This document shows positions 53,076 through 63,150 of a stretch of DNA of 64,000 bases, in pieces. Every line of letters begins with the position of its first letter. Position 1 is the stretch's first letter. The translations under genes and the position numbers were made by a program. The stretch covers positions 24,697,312 to 24,761,311 of the forward strand of contig CM063113.1 of assembly GCA_031841125.1 (NCBI GenBank), in the 5' to 3' direction. The stretch comes from Acanthococcus lagerstroemiae (taxonomy: Eukaryota; Arthropoda; Insecta; Hemiptera; Eriococcidae). A model generated the notes under the pieces. The model was not told the origin of the DNA, did not search any database, and saw only the letters and a list, made by a program, of their open reading frames with translations.

Positions 53076-53139
53076 ATTTTGTCAGGATAAGTTGCTCTGT
53101 TATCGAGTGGAATGGTGGTGAATCATCCTAGACACCCTG
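53076..53139 (-). mobile_element. Isolated transposon end (CAGGGTGTCTAGGATGA)
   Basis: Complement from 53139 reads CAGGGTGTCTAGGATGATTC then CACCATTCCACTCGATA. A related end, CAGGGTGTCTCGGATGACTG with CTCATTCCACTCGATA, is at 57042. No matching partner end found for either. Confidence 0.6.
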
Positions 53140-54654
53140 TGTGTATTGTCTCCTTACCAAGTGCGTTATATTACATAAGATTGAGGAGGTCCAACTTGAA
53201 ACTGACAGTTGGAAAATGTAGACCTTCTCTCTTCTCTTTTTCATATCGGTATTGGAATCTAGCAAATGAGATAGTTGGAAAATGTTGACCTTCTCCCTCC
53301 TCTCTTTCACTTCGGTAATTGAGTCTAGCAAACAAGGTTCAAGGTCAAATTTCATATATCTTATCTACTTCTTTTGGAAATGAAATTAGACGCGGGGTGA
53401 ATGAGAATCTTGAAGTGTCATGCTATGGTTTCTATTCTTGTGTAAACAAGTAATTTTCTCCCACTTGGAGTGAGCTAGCACATACCTCCAACTTTTGAAT
53501 TTCAAACATGGAAGTACCGTGCAATGTGTCAAAAACAGTTTTTTTTTGTGGTTTTTTTTTTGAGTTATTGATTTCGAATCCCTTCAGAGTTTTAATCAGG
53601 CCTCTATTTGGACCCTAAAATTGAAATTTTAGTCTTGAAATGGGAACGATTGAGATGACTTTGAACATCAAACAAGCCTGTTTTGAGACCCGAAATCGAA
53701 ATTTCACGCTTTGTGGCAAAATTTACTCGATTTGAGAAAGCTAAACACAGTATCGAAATCTTGGGTTTCGAGAAGCTGATTCTTAGTATCCGATCAGATT
53801 TTACCGCCAATCCCATTCGAGCATCAAAATCTATGTTCAGTTTTCGAAATTTGATTTTTAGAGTATCGGCCTCGTCCTTCTAGGCCACAAATTGATACCC
53901 TCTTGAGTGGACTCTTAGACTCCTAATGGTGCCAATAATCCAGGTGGTCATGGTTTTCATTTTCTTGTACTGAAAACTGAGTTCGTTAACTTACTTAAAT
54001 CCTTAAAAAACCATCTCCTCGTAGGGGTAGATTAGAACTGAAAAATAAAAGCTATCTACAATCGGCGTAAATGTTTTGAGTGGTGAATGTCCGTTTCGTT
54101 GGAAAAGCTCAACGTCTATTTCTATATTATCGATCAGATAATTTAATAGAAACAAGTATTAACACGTTGAATCGTCCTAATTCTTTGAAAACATAACTTT
54201 TTCCGTCTTAGCTGTTGTAAATATAATATTATGTAGGTACAGCCGAGTTCAGCTCACTCACTCAGGACAGTGAGGGTTTTTACTGTGCAGATAATTTTTT
54301 TCAGTATCACCGTGAGGATGCTCAGACTTGCAGGCAGATTCGTCCTCGTCACTTCCGCGTTTTGTTTCTCTTTCCGTGTTTTTCGGTCTAGAATATGCAG
54401 TTCATCAAAATATATTTCATGTTTATTCTATCGTTGATCAAGTTTTAATTGATTTCGCCTTCGGCGATGTCCTAGATTCGAATTTTCGCTCACCAGGTGA
54501 CATGTTTTTATTTTTAGACAGTCCGTGTGTTGTCTCGCGAACTTGCACATCGCTAACAATTGATCTTGCTCGACAAGCTTTCGTGATTGTTTTGATTTCG
54601 TATTATCAAGTACTAATATCGAAACTTTTTTTAGGAAAAAAAAAAAAGACAAAG
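53140..54654. other. No gene recognised; contains a repeat unit and a near-tandem duplication
   Basis: 53205-53250 and 53267-53330 repeat AGTTGGAAAATGTwGACCTTC, TCTCTTTyaC and TCGGTA-TTG-TCTAGCAAA. 53558-53760 is related to 35950-36240. 54240-54420 may hold a host 5' region, but the plus and minus frames overlap and neither is convincing. Confidence 0.4.
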
Positions 54655-55955
54655 CAGATTGTAAACAATAAACAAGTAATTTCGCTACTCGAAGAAGGTC
54701 AGCAACATCTTCAAAATGCCAAGCTGCAGATTGCAGTCGCGCAGCTTTTCCACTTATCACTCTATCAACAGGAATGTACTCTTCAGTCAATTTCAAACAA
54801 TTCAGGTTGCATCTTAGGAAATTGTAATTCTTCATATGCTAAAGACAAAGAAGGAATTTATTGTGATCCAAATAAAGTTTACAATTGAATAGACATAACT
54901 AAGATTTTCACCAATACTATGGACACTTGTTAACTGGCATCCAGTTTTGAGAATATTGGAAGTACATATTTATAACCACGTACTACAGCACTGACATAGA
55001 ATGATCGTGAACAGAAAAACAATCTATCGCAACTTATACATCCTTAGGATGAATATCTTCACTATATTCAAAAACTCAACAGCAAGCTATAAAATTCGAT
55101 TTCAGTTCGCTTGTTGCTTGGTAAATTTGTAGTCTTTGTTGTAGTATTTCTCCTCGATGCTTCTTGTAATATATACAACTCTGCTTCTGTTTGTTCTGAC
55201 CTACATTTACAAACTTTTTGTGCATCATATAGTTAGGCTTTATCCTGCACGATTCACTAGCTAAATTGTTCATTTGCCTCATCACTCATCACACATTTCT
55301 GTCATCGCTACAGAGTGTAACGCTGTTATTTCCTCTTCGGGTGAAGACAACCACAACGCTAGGTTTCATCGCTTGAAATCTGAAACAGAACATCGCATTA
55401 TTCCTTGGAAAATTTACTGGTAAGCGTACCACAGAACGTTGCATGTACTGGGTTCAAGTCAAAGAAATTCTACACTAATTAAACTGAGAACCCATTTCAT
55501 ACATTAACAAACAATACACTTACCTCTTCTAAATCCAGTTAATTTCTGCACTTTCCTTGAGGAAATAGTATTTTTTTTTTTGAAAAGTACGGAACGCGCA
55601 ATACTCCAGTCATAAGTAAAATACGTAATAAAACGTAAATAATCGCATTTTTTAAATTTCATCTCCTTGGCTCTGTACATTGAAAATAACACTCGCACAG
55701 TAATGAAGATCAAGATCAATGAGCACATCTGAAGAAGAAAAAAAACGAAGAGGAATAAAAGTAATTGCAAGAAGTTCATTACCGACCCTAATAAAATTGA
55801 AATTGTTGCTTATAGTTATTTTTATTATTTTCAATTAATATATTTCTCGGAAATAAAGCGTTGCTGAACTGAACTGAGCTGGAAATGAGAAGAGAAGAGA
55901 GAGAAAAAAGCGATTGCAATAGGCTCGGCTACTCGTGGCCGACCCTAGAAAGAAA
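54655..55955 (-). mobile_element. Degenerate intron-containing unit, copy B, possibly Helitron-related
   Basis: Copy of the unit at 28436-33925. Minus strand: a leader matching copy A around 55950-55690; conserved donor-like GATTTAGAAGAG|GTAAG at about 55525; acceptor TTTCAG then SSDE, a one-base deletion, and ALWLSSPEEEITALHSVAM (about 55380-55300); KQKQSCIYYKKHRGEILQQR (about 55195-55140); and CKLYLDHNK...SLSLAYEELQFPK (about 54885-54815). Substitutions between copies often keep the amino acid, so the unit was once coding. Frameshifts show both copies are now dead. The Helitron link rests only on resemblance of two short blocks. Confidence 0.5.
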
Positions 55956-55956
55956 T

Positions 55957-56280
55957 TAAAATAAAATGAAGATGCAGCTAGATACGTCAGAAGGACAAAA
56001 TGGGGATGGACAGGACATATCATCCGTATGAAAGACGACTGGTGGACCTATAGAACAACACTCTGGCAACCCATACACCAAAAAAGAAAACGTGGAAAAC
56101 AAAATAGGAGATGGGGAGACGATTTTTGCAAACAAAATAATATGGAGGAAGTGTTTTGAGGAGACCTTTGCTCTGTATGGACCGGGGAATCTGTGGCACG
56201 GGTCTTGACCTGGTGTATGAAATACTATGGAATACAATGTAAACCAGTCGCCCCAGAAGATTCCCTAATAAGGTAATTTG
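55957..56280 (+). mobile_element. RTE-clade LINE 3' end
   Basis: Plus strand: RRTKWGWTGHIIRMKDDWWT, RTTLWQPIHQKRKRGKQNR and RWGDDFCKQNN, the RTE C-terminal order (GHxxRMxDxRW...KRxRGxxxxRWxDD). It then degenerates and ends in GGTAATTTGAATTGAATA. Abuts copy B of the repeated unit. Confidence 0.78.
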
Positions 56281-56811
56281 AATTGAATATCGAGGCCTCC
56301 AATGGTGGCACGAAGTCAAGTGTACCCCCATAGAAATTTCCTGTGAACTTGCGGTAACCTTGTTGAGTATACCTGCTGCCTATAGTCGAGTCTTAATTTA
56401 CAAGTTAATTTTCCAAAAGCATTGTCAAGCTATACCTTACCGATAGTGTGAGAAAAACTCTTCTCGTGGGAATTCTGGACGAGGAAACGTTTAATTTTTT
56501 TCTTTTTCGCCTTCTAGGTCGCGGCAACGTGTAATATTCTAAATTGGTATTATGCAAGCAAAACGTATCGTGACCAGCTTCGCGTCAAATAAATTTAAAT
56601 AAAAATTCGGTTACTTCAGTGTATGGGCAACAACCTGTCAGGGTTAACTTGAATGGCGGGATTAGTGCTCGATGGATAATAAAGGAACTAACAAAAGACA
56701 CGAATCGACTATGGCGAGTAGATTCTTATAGTTTCTATTTTCATATTATGTACATCATGTACCCTACTCAGAAGATTCCACTAGTGTACCGTGTGATCGA
56801 CTATGTGTATA
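56281..56811. other. No gene recognised
   Basis: Unassigned sequence between a LINE tail and the next MITE. Confidence 0.4.
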
Positions 56812-57634
56812 CAAAGTGTCCCAGTTCCGGTGGGTAAGCCGGAAAGTTGTTACAGTACCATCAAGAGGTATGGAGAAATGTTTGTAATAATGTGGCGCAG
56901 TCTCAGAATTGAAGGTTCTGAAGCTGGAAAATGAGCGGTTTCAGTGTGAGTTTGGTGGCAAATTTTATTTGGAAAGTATTTTTATGGACGATATAGGATC
57001 GAAAATGCAGTAAAACCTTACCAGTACTGAAAGAGATGACAGGGTGTCTCGGATGACTGACCCTCATTCCACTCGATATACTTTTACAGGGGCTAGAATG
57101 TCATAAAATCTATTGGATGATTCAGGCCACGTTTAGGTCAAGTTGTGAGTAGCTCCTTCAGTGTGGAGGATGGACACCAAAGAGAATGTACAGTTACCGT
57201 TCCATTTTCAAACTACGGGCTGTTGTTATTTTGGAAAAATGCAACGAAGAAAATGTCATGTGCGAAATTTAATTTGAAATATAACTATCGTGAAATTTTC
57301 ATGTAATCCTACTATTTGAAGGTAAAATTTCACTGAGCATGTATTCCTAGTATGTTTTTTAATGGATGTGAATAGAACAAAAATGTGAATTCTGTTATCT
57401 GTCTTTAATTTGGAGGGGGTACCGAAGTCTAATTTCATGAAGTTGAAACGGTTGCTCAAATTATATGATTCCAATTTCGTTCAGCCCCTTTTTATAAGTA
57501 CGCAGTGCAGTGACTAGTTCTGCAAGTTTCTGTTGATCCACTAAATTTATAAAACCCCTTAGAAATTGCAAATTTGCCTTCAAATTTCTTTTATAATATC
57601 TTTCCGGCTTGTTCACTAAAACTAGGACACCTTG
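56812..57634. mobile_element. 823-bp mariner-like MITE with TA target duplication
   Basis: Left end from 56812 CAAAGTGTCCCAGTTC...; right end (complement from 57634) CAAGGTGTCCTAGTTT.... The ~36-bp inverted repeats share GTGTCC, AGTT and AAGCCGGAAAG at matching spacing (about 28 of 36 identical). TA flanks both ends (56810-56811, 57635-57636), as in Tc1/mariner. No transposase. At 57042 it contains a CAGGGTGTCTCGGATGA end of another element type. Confidence 0.85.
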
Positions 57635-57745
57635 TATGTACTTCCATTTTTACGTTGTCGAATTCCAAAGATGTTAATTTGACAGTGTGACGCTCAGGTT
57701 TGAAGAACCATAATTGGCACTGTATCGGCGATGTTTCCTAAAATA

Positions 57746-58063
57746 CAGGGTGGTCCGAAAATCAGTTTTCGTCTTCCATGGTGGCCTAAAAAGTTAGTTG
57801 ACGTTCTCTATTGTTAGCGAACCTGGTGTAAAGAAACCGATTAAGAACCTGGAAGCGGTTTCAGCGTGTAGTTACTAGGAACCTGGGATGTTCTTATCAG
57901 TGAAGTGTTAACAAGGAGCGGTTTCAGCGTGTAGAAAGTTGTAACGATTAATACAGACTTTCGCATCAGGTTTGTCTTTCATTTTTCATACGTGTGCTAA
58001 ATAATGGGAGACTACTGTTTTCTTACATTTGCAAAATGGTAAACTGACTTTCGGGTCATCTTG
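57746..58063. mobile_element. 318-bp MITE with TA target duplication
   Basis: Left CAGGGTGGTCCGAAAATCAG at 57746; right (complement from 58063) CAAGATGACCCGAAAGTCAG, then TTT on both. TA at 57744-57745 and 58064-58065. The interior has GCGGTTTCAGCGTGTAG twice (about 57853 and 57919). Non-autonomous, probably Tc1/mariner-related. Confidence 0.85.
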
Positions 58064-58273
58064 TATTTTCAGTTGGGAATTCGAAAAATGCACCACCAAC
58101 ACCACGACCGCCATTTCTAACGAAAATCCAATCAAGAACGTGTTAGGCAACGAGATTGAATAGCAAGTAACAGATTGTGCGAAGCGACGAGAAACCTGTA
58201 CCACTTAGCATCCTCTGTCACTTGATCTCTTGGTTGTCCGATGTGTTTCTAATTGGGATTTCCTATTGTGTAT

Positions 58274-58682
58274 CAGGGATGATAAGCCAATCAATAAAGC
58301 TTAAACTTATGGCTTTTGCTTTGCGACCTTGAAAATATGGCTGATGCTTATAGTTTGAGGGGATTGGCTTAAGCTTATGGCTTATAGCTTAAACTTATGA
58401 CTGACTTGAACGTATGGCTTATAAAAAATTTTCATCTGAAATGTCTTCAGTCCCGATTCTTCTCGAATTATTTTTCCTCTCAGATTTGAGAAACAAGTAA
58501 GTTTGAAACTAGTGAAAAACAAAATGTTAAAATTGTTCTCTTATGTGAAAAAATAAAATAAAATCGTAAATCAACCTAAAAATATGGCTTATGCTTAAGG
58601 CATATAGCGTACAGCCCATTTGGCTTAAACTTATAGCTGACTTAATTGCCCAAGAACCTCCAGCTTTTGGCTGACTCATCAT
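58274..58682. mobile_element. ~410-bp element with GATGATAAGCC ends and CTTATGGCTTA repeats
   Basis: Starts CAGGGATGATAAGCCAATC at 58274. The right side complement reads GATGAGTCAGCCAAAAGC. The interior is dominated by GGCTTAAGCTTATGGCTTA-type motifs in several phases. The CAGGG start suggests hAT, but the right terminus is incomplete and no target duplication is clear. Confidence 0.55.
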
Positions 58683-59155
58683 TTTTTTTTCAGCAAAATG
58701 GGAACTGGGAATTCTAGTTGCTAATTTTTATTGAAAAGACGGGAAACTGAAATTCTTTTGGGAAACATTCCAGTACTGTATAGGTTAGCTAAGCTTGAAT
58801 GGACTTCTCTGCAATTGGGGAAGGGCAAGTAATTACCAGTCATTAAACCGCTGGAGATGAGTATGCAAAATGTTCTTTATTTTGACCACAGGCTCTTACA
58901 ATTCTTAATCGTTACCAAATTATATTGATTTCTAATTAAAAATTGTTTTGTGGCAAGAAAAATTCTTTTTCCCATAATTGGTCGCTAATCAGAAAAATTT
59001 TGCACATTTTTCTGTTTCTCACTCTAATGACACTTTAGACAGGTACGTGAAAATGGACGTATCATCAGAAATAAATATGTATAAAACTAACGCTGAGTCT
59101 GATCACGTTGAATGACGACATAATTATCCATAATCTCAAATCGCTGCGGGTTGCC
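58683..59155. other. No gene recognised
   Basis: AT-rich; nothing assigned. Confidence 0.4.
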
Positions 59156-60570
59156 TACCCTGCCCCTTAATTGCTCAATTCTCTAGGGGTAGCCTACCCT
59201 CAGGAGGGGGTTCATGGTTGTGGATGGAGCTCCTGAAGGGGAAAGGAGAGCCCCTGTGAGGACGTGGGCTGTGGACGGAAATGGGAGGGGGTTAAGATGA
59301 GTAAGAGGACCTTGTGGAGGAGAAAGTCCTTGGTGAGAGAGGGGACCAGGGAGAGAAATGGCTGTGGTGCGGGAGGGGCTGGTGGCGGTGTGGGATTTTG
59401 AGGGGAAGGGCTCTCGGGGGAGGGGTAGTCATGGTTGTGAGAGCTCCTGGGTGGATGGCCAGGGATCTTCAATGCGGTTGGAGGACCATAGTGAGGACAG
59501 GGGCTGTGAAGGGAGATAAATCCCAGGGGCTAGTCGTGGGTGAGGGGTCCTTGTTGTGGAGGAAATGGTTGGTAGAAGAGGGTGGCCGTGGAGGAAGGAG
59601 GAGGTAGTGGTTGGTGAGGGTCCTGGAAGGGCAGTAAAACTTTGGTGGATAAGGGCCCGGGGTTACAAGAGGTACTCATGGTGGAGGAGGGAGCTCCTGA
59701 AGGGGAGGAAAACCACGATGGTGGCGGGGACTGTAGAGGGAGATAGAGGCCCCGGGTGGAGGGTAATGGTGAGTAAGAGGGACTGGGGAGGGATATGAAA
59801 GCCATGCTACGAGAGGGGTGGTGGTGGTGGTCTGAAGGGGAAGGGTGGTCATGGTGATGGGAGCTCCTGAGTGGAGGACCAGGGGATCTTTGTGGAGGCC
59901 CCCGAGAAGTAGCAGTGGAAGAGGAAGGCTGTAGCGAAGGATTATGGCCGCAATTGGGAAGGGCGTAGTGATGGGTGAAGAGGTCTTGGTGGGGGATGTG
60001 GTACGTGAACAAAAGTGAAGGCCATAGTGGTTGGTGTAGGGTGGTCGGGAGGACGTGGTCCTAATGGAGGGCACTCGCGGTGGAAGAGGGTGATCGGGGG
60101 GAGACTAGGTGGAGGACTGGGTGATGATCGGAGGGTGCCATGTGGGGAGAAGCTGTGGACGGAGAAAGTCATGGAGCGATGGAGAGGGTAATGTAAAGGG
60201 ATTAAAGCCCAGTTGGCGGAGGTAAGTTGTGGTGGTCGATTATTGTAGAGGTGAGGAGGGAGTCCAAGGGACAGGGCCTACCCGGATGTGCAGAAGGAAA
60301 TGGTTCGCAGGGGGAATACTGCGGAGGTAAAAGACCACAGGGTGGGTACTGAAGCCTCAGGTAGGAGATTATGGCCGTTGTGGGGGAGGAGTTTGTGGCT
60401 GAGGAGGGCTGCGACTGTTGAAGTGCGACCGTGGAGGCGGACAGCGACCGTAGTGAACTAGGGGGTCGTGGTGGAGGAGGAGGCTCGTGATGAATAAAGA
60501 ATGAAAGGAGGGAATTCATGGTGGAAGATTGAGGACCACTGATAGAGGGGGAGCAAAAGAAGCGAAAAGC
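59156..60570. repeat. 1.4-kb purine-rich degenerate minisatellite
   Basis: The plus strand is strongly G over C, built from permuted units such as GTCATGGTTGTG, GGAGCTCCTGAAGGGGA, GGTGGAGGA and GGACCA. GAGCTCCTG recurs at about 59228, 59441, 59690 and 59858. Minus-strand frames are proline/serine-rich in all three phases, which is what such a repeat gives, so I do not call a proline-rich gene. GGGG runs are dense enough to allow G-quadruplexes. Confidence 0.82.
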
Positions 60571-60827
60571 AAACATCAACTCAGGAACAAAAATTTTACG
60601 AGGCGCGAAGCGCCGTGCAAGGTCGGCACAAGCGAAGTGAGTGACGGCGGGGGTTTGGGCCGCGAAGCCACCAAAAAAATTTTGCCCTTTCTAGACTTTG
60701 AAAAGACGCCCGGTCAAAATTTCTCAAGAGCAGATTCAGAATCAATACGAAAGGATCAGATTTAGAAACCCTGTATGTTCTTAATAATAGTATCAAAAGT
60801 GTAAAACTGAGTTCTACGGAGTACTTC
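60571..60827. other. Short GC-balanced stretch, unassigned
   Basis: Contains GAGGCGCGAAGCGCC and CAAGCGAAGTGAGTGACGGC palindrome-like pieces at 60600-60650, similar in style to the TTC-loop hairpins at 19668. No gene. Confidence 0.35.
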
Positions 60828-60945
60828 CGATGATGGTGAGGCGTATGGCGGTGCATGCACGCCAAATTAGCCCCGGAAACCGCACTCCCTAACCTGGAAT
60901 TACCCCGAATGGACCTGCGTCAGGATGGAGGAAACCTACGGAGTA
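60828..60945. repeat. Dispersed ~120-140-bp repeat, copy 3 of 3
   Basis: GATGATGGTGAGGCGTATGG, GCATGCACGCCAAATTAGCC, CGCACTCCCTAACCTGGAAT and GACCTGCGTCAGGATGG align with 18350 and 34028. Confidence 0.72.
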
Positions 60946-62263
60946 TTTTAAGGCCTTTCTGGCAGAAAAATAGAAAAATGGCTTGTATCCGAATTTGAAC
61001 GTCAGTTCAGAATCTACACAGGAAAATTGGTCAAGATGCAGGTGGATTGCAATATTGTTTGGATTTCTAAATAGGCTAAAAAGGGTCAGAAAAATATCAA
61101 AAAAGTATTTTTTAGCCACTTTGGAAGCCTATTGCGAAAAATCATCAGCCAAGGGACTCGAAATCAGCAATAGATTTCAACAAGTTGGTTAATTTTTTTT
61201 AGCTCCAAAAAAGACCAAAATTTCTTCAGCCGTATTACTGTCGAGCATTGACTCATCATGCTTAAACATTGGGTCGGCTCGTACTAGAAATGTTCGAGCA
61301 AATACTTGAGTGGAGATCATTAGTGTTTCAAATATTGCCATCAATTTTAAGATCAATCTGATGGGCCTGACGCGAACTTGTTTAAGGGGCGAGAAGGGAA
61401 TGGGGTGTAAACGTGAAACTCGTGACTCAGATTTCGTAAAGTCAAGTTAATAAGCAAGAATATGCGTATCTTATTTATTTTCTCAATTTGGTCTCCGAAT
61501 TTCTCAACTTTTCGGAGCTTTCCTCTTTTTTTTTTCTTCTTTTTTTTCCCCGTTTTTTTGGAGGTTAAGGGATTAATTACTCATCGTCTTTGTCTAGTGA
61601 AAATTTTATTTTATTTTTAATTTAAAAATGTGTACGTTTTCCTAATAAAGTCCTACTTTTGAGATATTGAGTTGAGACTACCTCGTAATACTGGAGACAA
61701 TTTTTGACCGACTGAGACTTCGCGGAGTGTTCTAAGTTTAAAATTTGCTGAGTTATTCACATTTGAAGTTGAAATTGCAAAAAACAAAGTTTTGTGAAAA
61801 ACGCGTTCGAAGTTCTTCTTGGAAAAATGACATAAAATTTCAATTTTAAATACGATTAACTGAGCACATTTCGAACTCTGAAGGCTCCGCGAGGTCTTAA
61901 TCGATCACAAATTGTATCTGGTATTACCTGGTGGTTTTAACTGAATGCCTCAAAAGTGGATTGAATTTTCATTGATTTGTGGCTAAATTTGTTACTTTCA
62001 AGAAATGTTACGAAATCATAATTTTTTTATTCAACGTTACAAAATTACATTTTCTATAGGAAGTCAACTTAGCGGTATTCGAAAAAGTAGGGTGTACTCT
62101 GTGAGAAAGGCTTAAATTCCCAAAATATATGAAATTCTCTGTCAGCAAAATCTCTTGAAGTAACAATTCAATTTCCTGAGTAACTTCGTCTTGGCCAGCC
62201 CCGTAGCTAGAATTTATGTGTGGGTGGGGCTGTATGAACCATTTTGGGGGCCGAGGCCAACAT
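60946..62263. other. No gene recognised; a transposon-like end near 62198
   Basis: AT-rich, with T-runs at 61520-61560. CAGCCCCGTAGCTAGAATTT at 62198 resembles the ends of insect hAT-type MITEs (CAGSGGCGTAGCTAG). It may be the start of the repeat that follows at 62264. Confidence 0.4.
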
Positions 62264-63150
62264 TTTTAAACAAGGGAAGAGAATAGTGTACAAGGGTTTT
62301 ATATTTTATTTCAATAGGCGCCTTGCCTCGTTGTCTGAACAGGCTCGGGTAACTTAGCGAGAGTGTACTGGGGCCATTACAAGAAAATTCCATTCCCAAT
62401 CCAAGAGTCCGAAATTAGTTAACCAAGGTTTGTTCTAAATTTTAAAATGTTTCTGTGATATTAATTCTCTTTCTCTTCTTTCATTCTCGTTCAGCGTAAT
62501 GATGATTCTTGTTTGTGGTGGAGTAGTAAGAGCGTCACTCTAGGACAAATTCAAGAGGAATGCCCTCCAGTGACTCATGAAAAATTTTTCCAACTTATAA
62601 TTTTTCTCAACCTGTATTTTTTCTAATTTTTATATTTGTATAAACTCACTCGAGCACACAACTTTTCAACACTCCTGAAAAACTCACGAGTTAGAATTTG
62701 AAAGAAAATCTTAAAATCACTTATCATGGTGTCAGCAATAACATTATTCTTCTCACTATCAAGTGAATTATCATTTTAGCTTAGTTTAGTTTTAGAAGAA
62801 GAAAAAAGAAGAAAAAAATTCAAGTTGAGGTATATGTGCAGAACTAGTAGTAGTATCATTAGCTAATTTGTTTAACTTTAGTCGTAGTAATTCGCAGTAT
62901 GAAAAAATATTATACGACAGTCACTTGAGGTGCGCATGCATCTGGGGTGGGGGGATGTGTGCTCAAGTGAGTTTCATACAAATATAAAAAATTAGAAAAA
63001 ATATAGGCTGAGAAAAATTATAAGTTGGAAAAATTTTTCATGAGTCACTCGAGGGCATTCCTCTGGAATTTGTCCTAGAGTGACGCTCTTACTACTTGGT
63101 GGTATCTCTGCCTAGGGGGGCTCAAGATACCTTTAGTGGGGCTTGGCCAT
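62264..63150. repeat. Dispersed repeat, copy interrupted by a MITE
   Basis: 62264-62521 plus 63097-63150 rejoin to match 40880-41180. The break coincides exactly with the ends and target duplication of the element at 62522-63096. Confidence 0.85.
62522..63096. mobile_element. 575-bp MITE with long TIRs and 6-bp target duplication
   Basis: Left end AGTAGTAAGAGCGTCACTCT at 62522; the right end is the exact complement of that 20-mer. The inverted repeats run ~135 bp, with matching blocks through GGACAAATTC, AATGCCCTC, CATGAAAAATTTTTCCAACT and ACACA/TGTGT. TGGTGG flanks both ends (62516-62521, 63097-63102) and occurs once in the empty site at about 41142. Duplications of 6 bp are unusual, so the superfamily is open. 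No ORF. Confidence 0.92.

Noticed and set aside
54328..54888. A 186-codon plus-strand open frame, one of the two longest in the window, starting with a signal-peptide-like region
   Set aside because: Its second half is antisense to copy B of the repeated unit, whose minus-strand reading is supported by a second copy. The plus frame is not kept in copy A.
59530..60074. Proline-rich proteins on the minus strand
   Set aside because: All three minus frames are Pro/Ser-rich and overlap, as expected for a G-rich minisatellite; none has a start or splice context that sets it apart.
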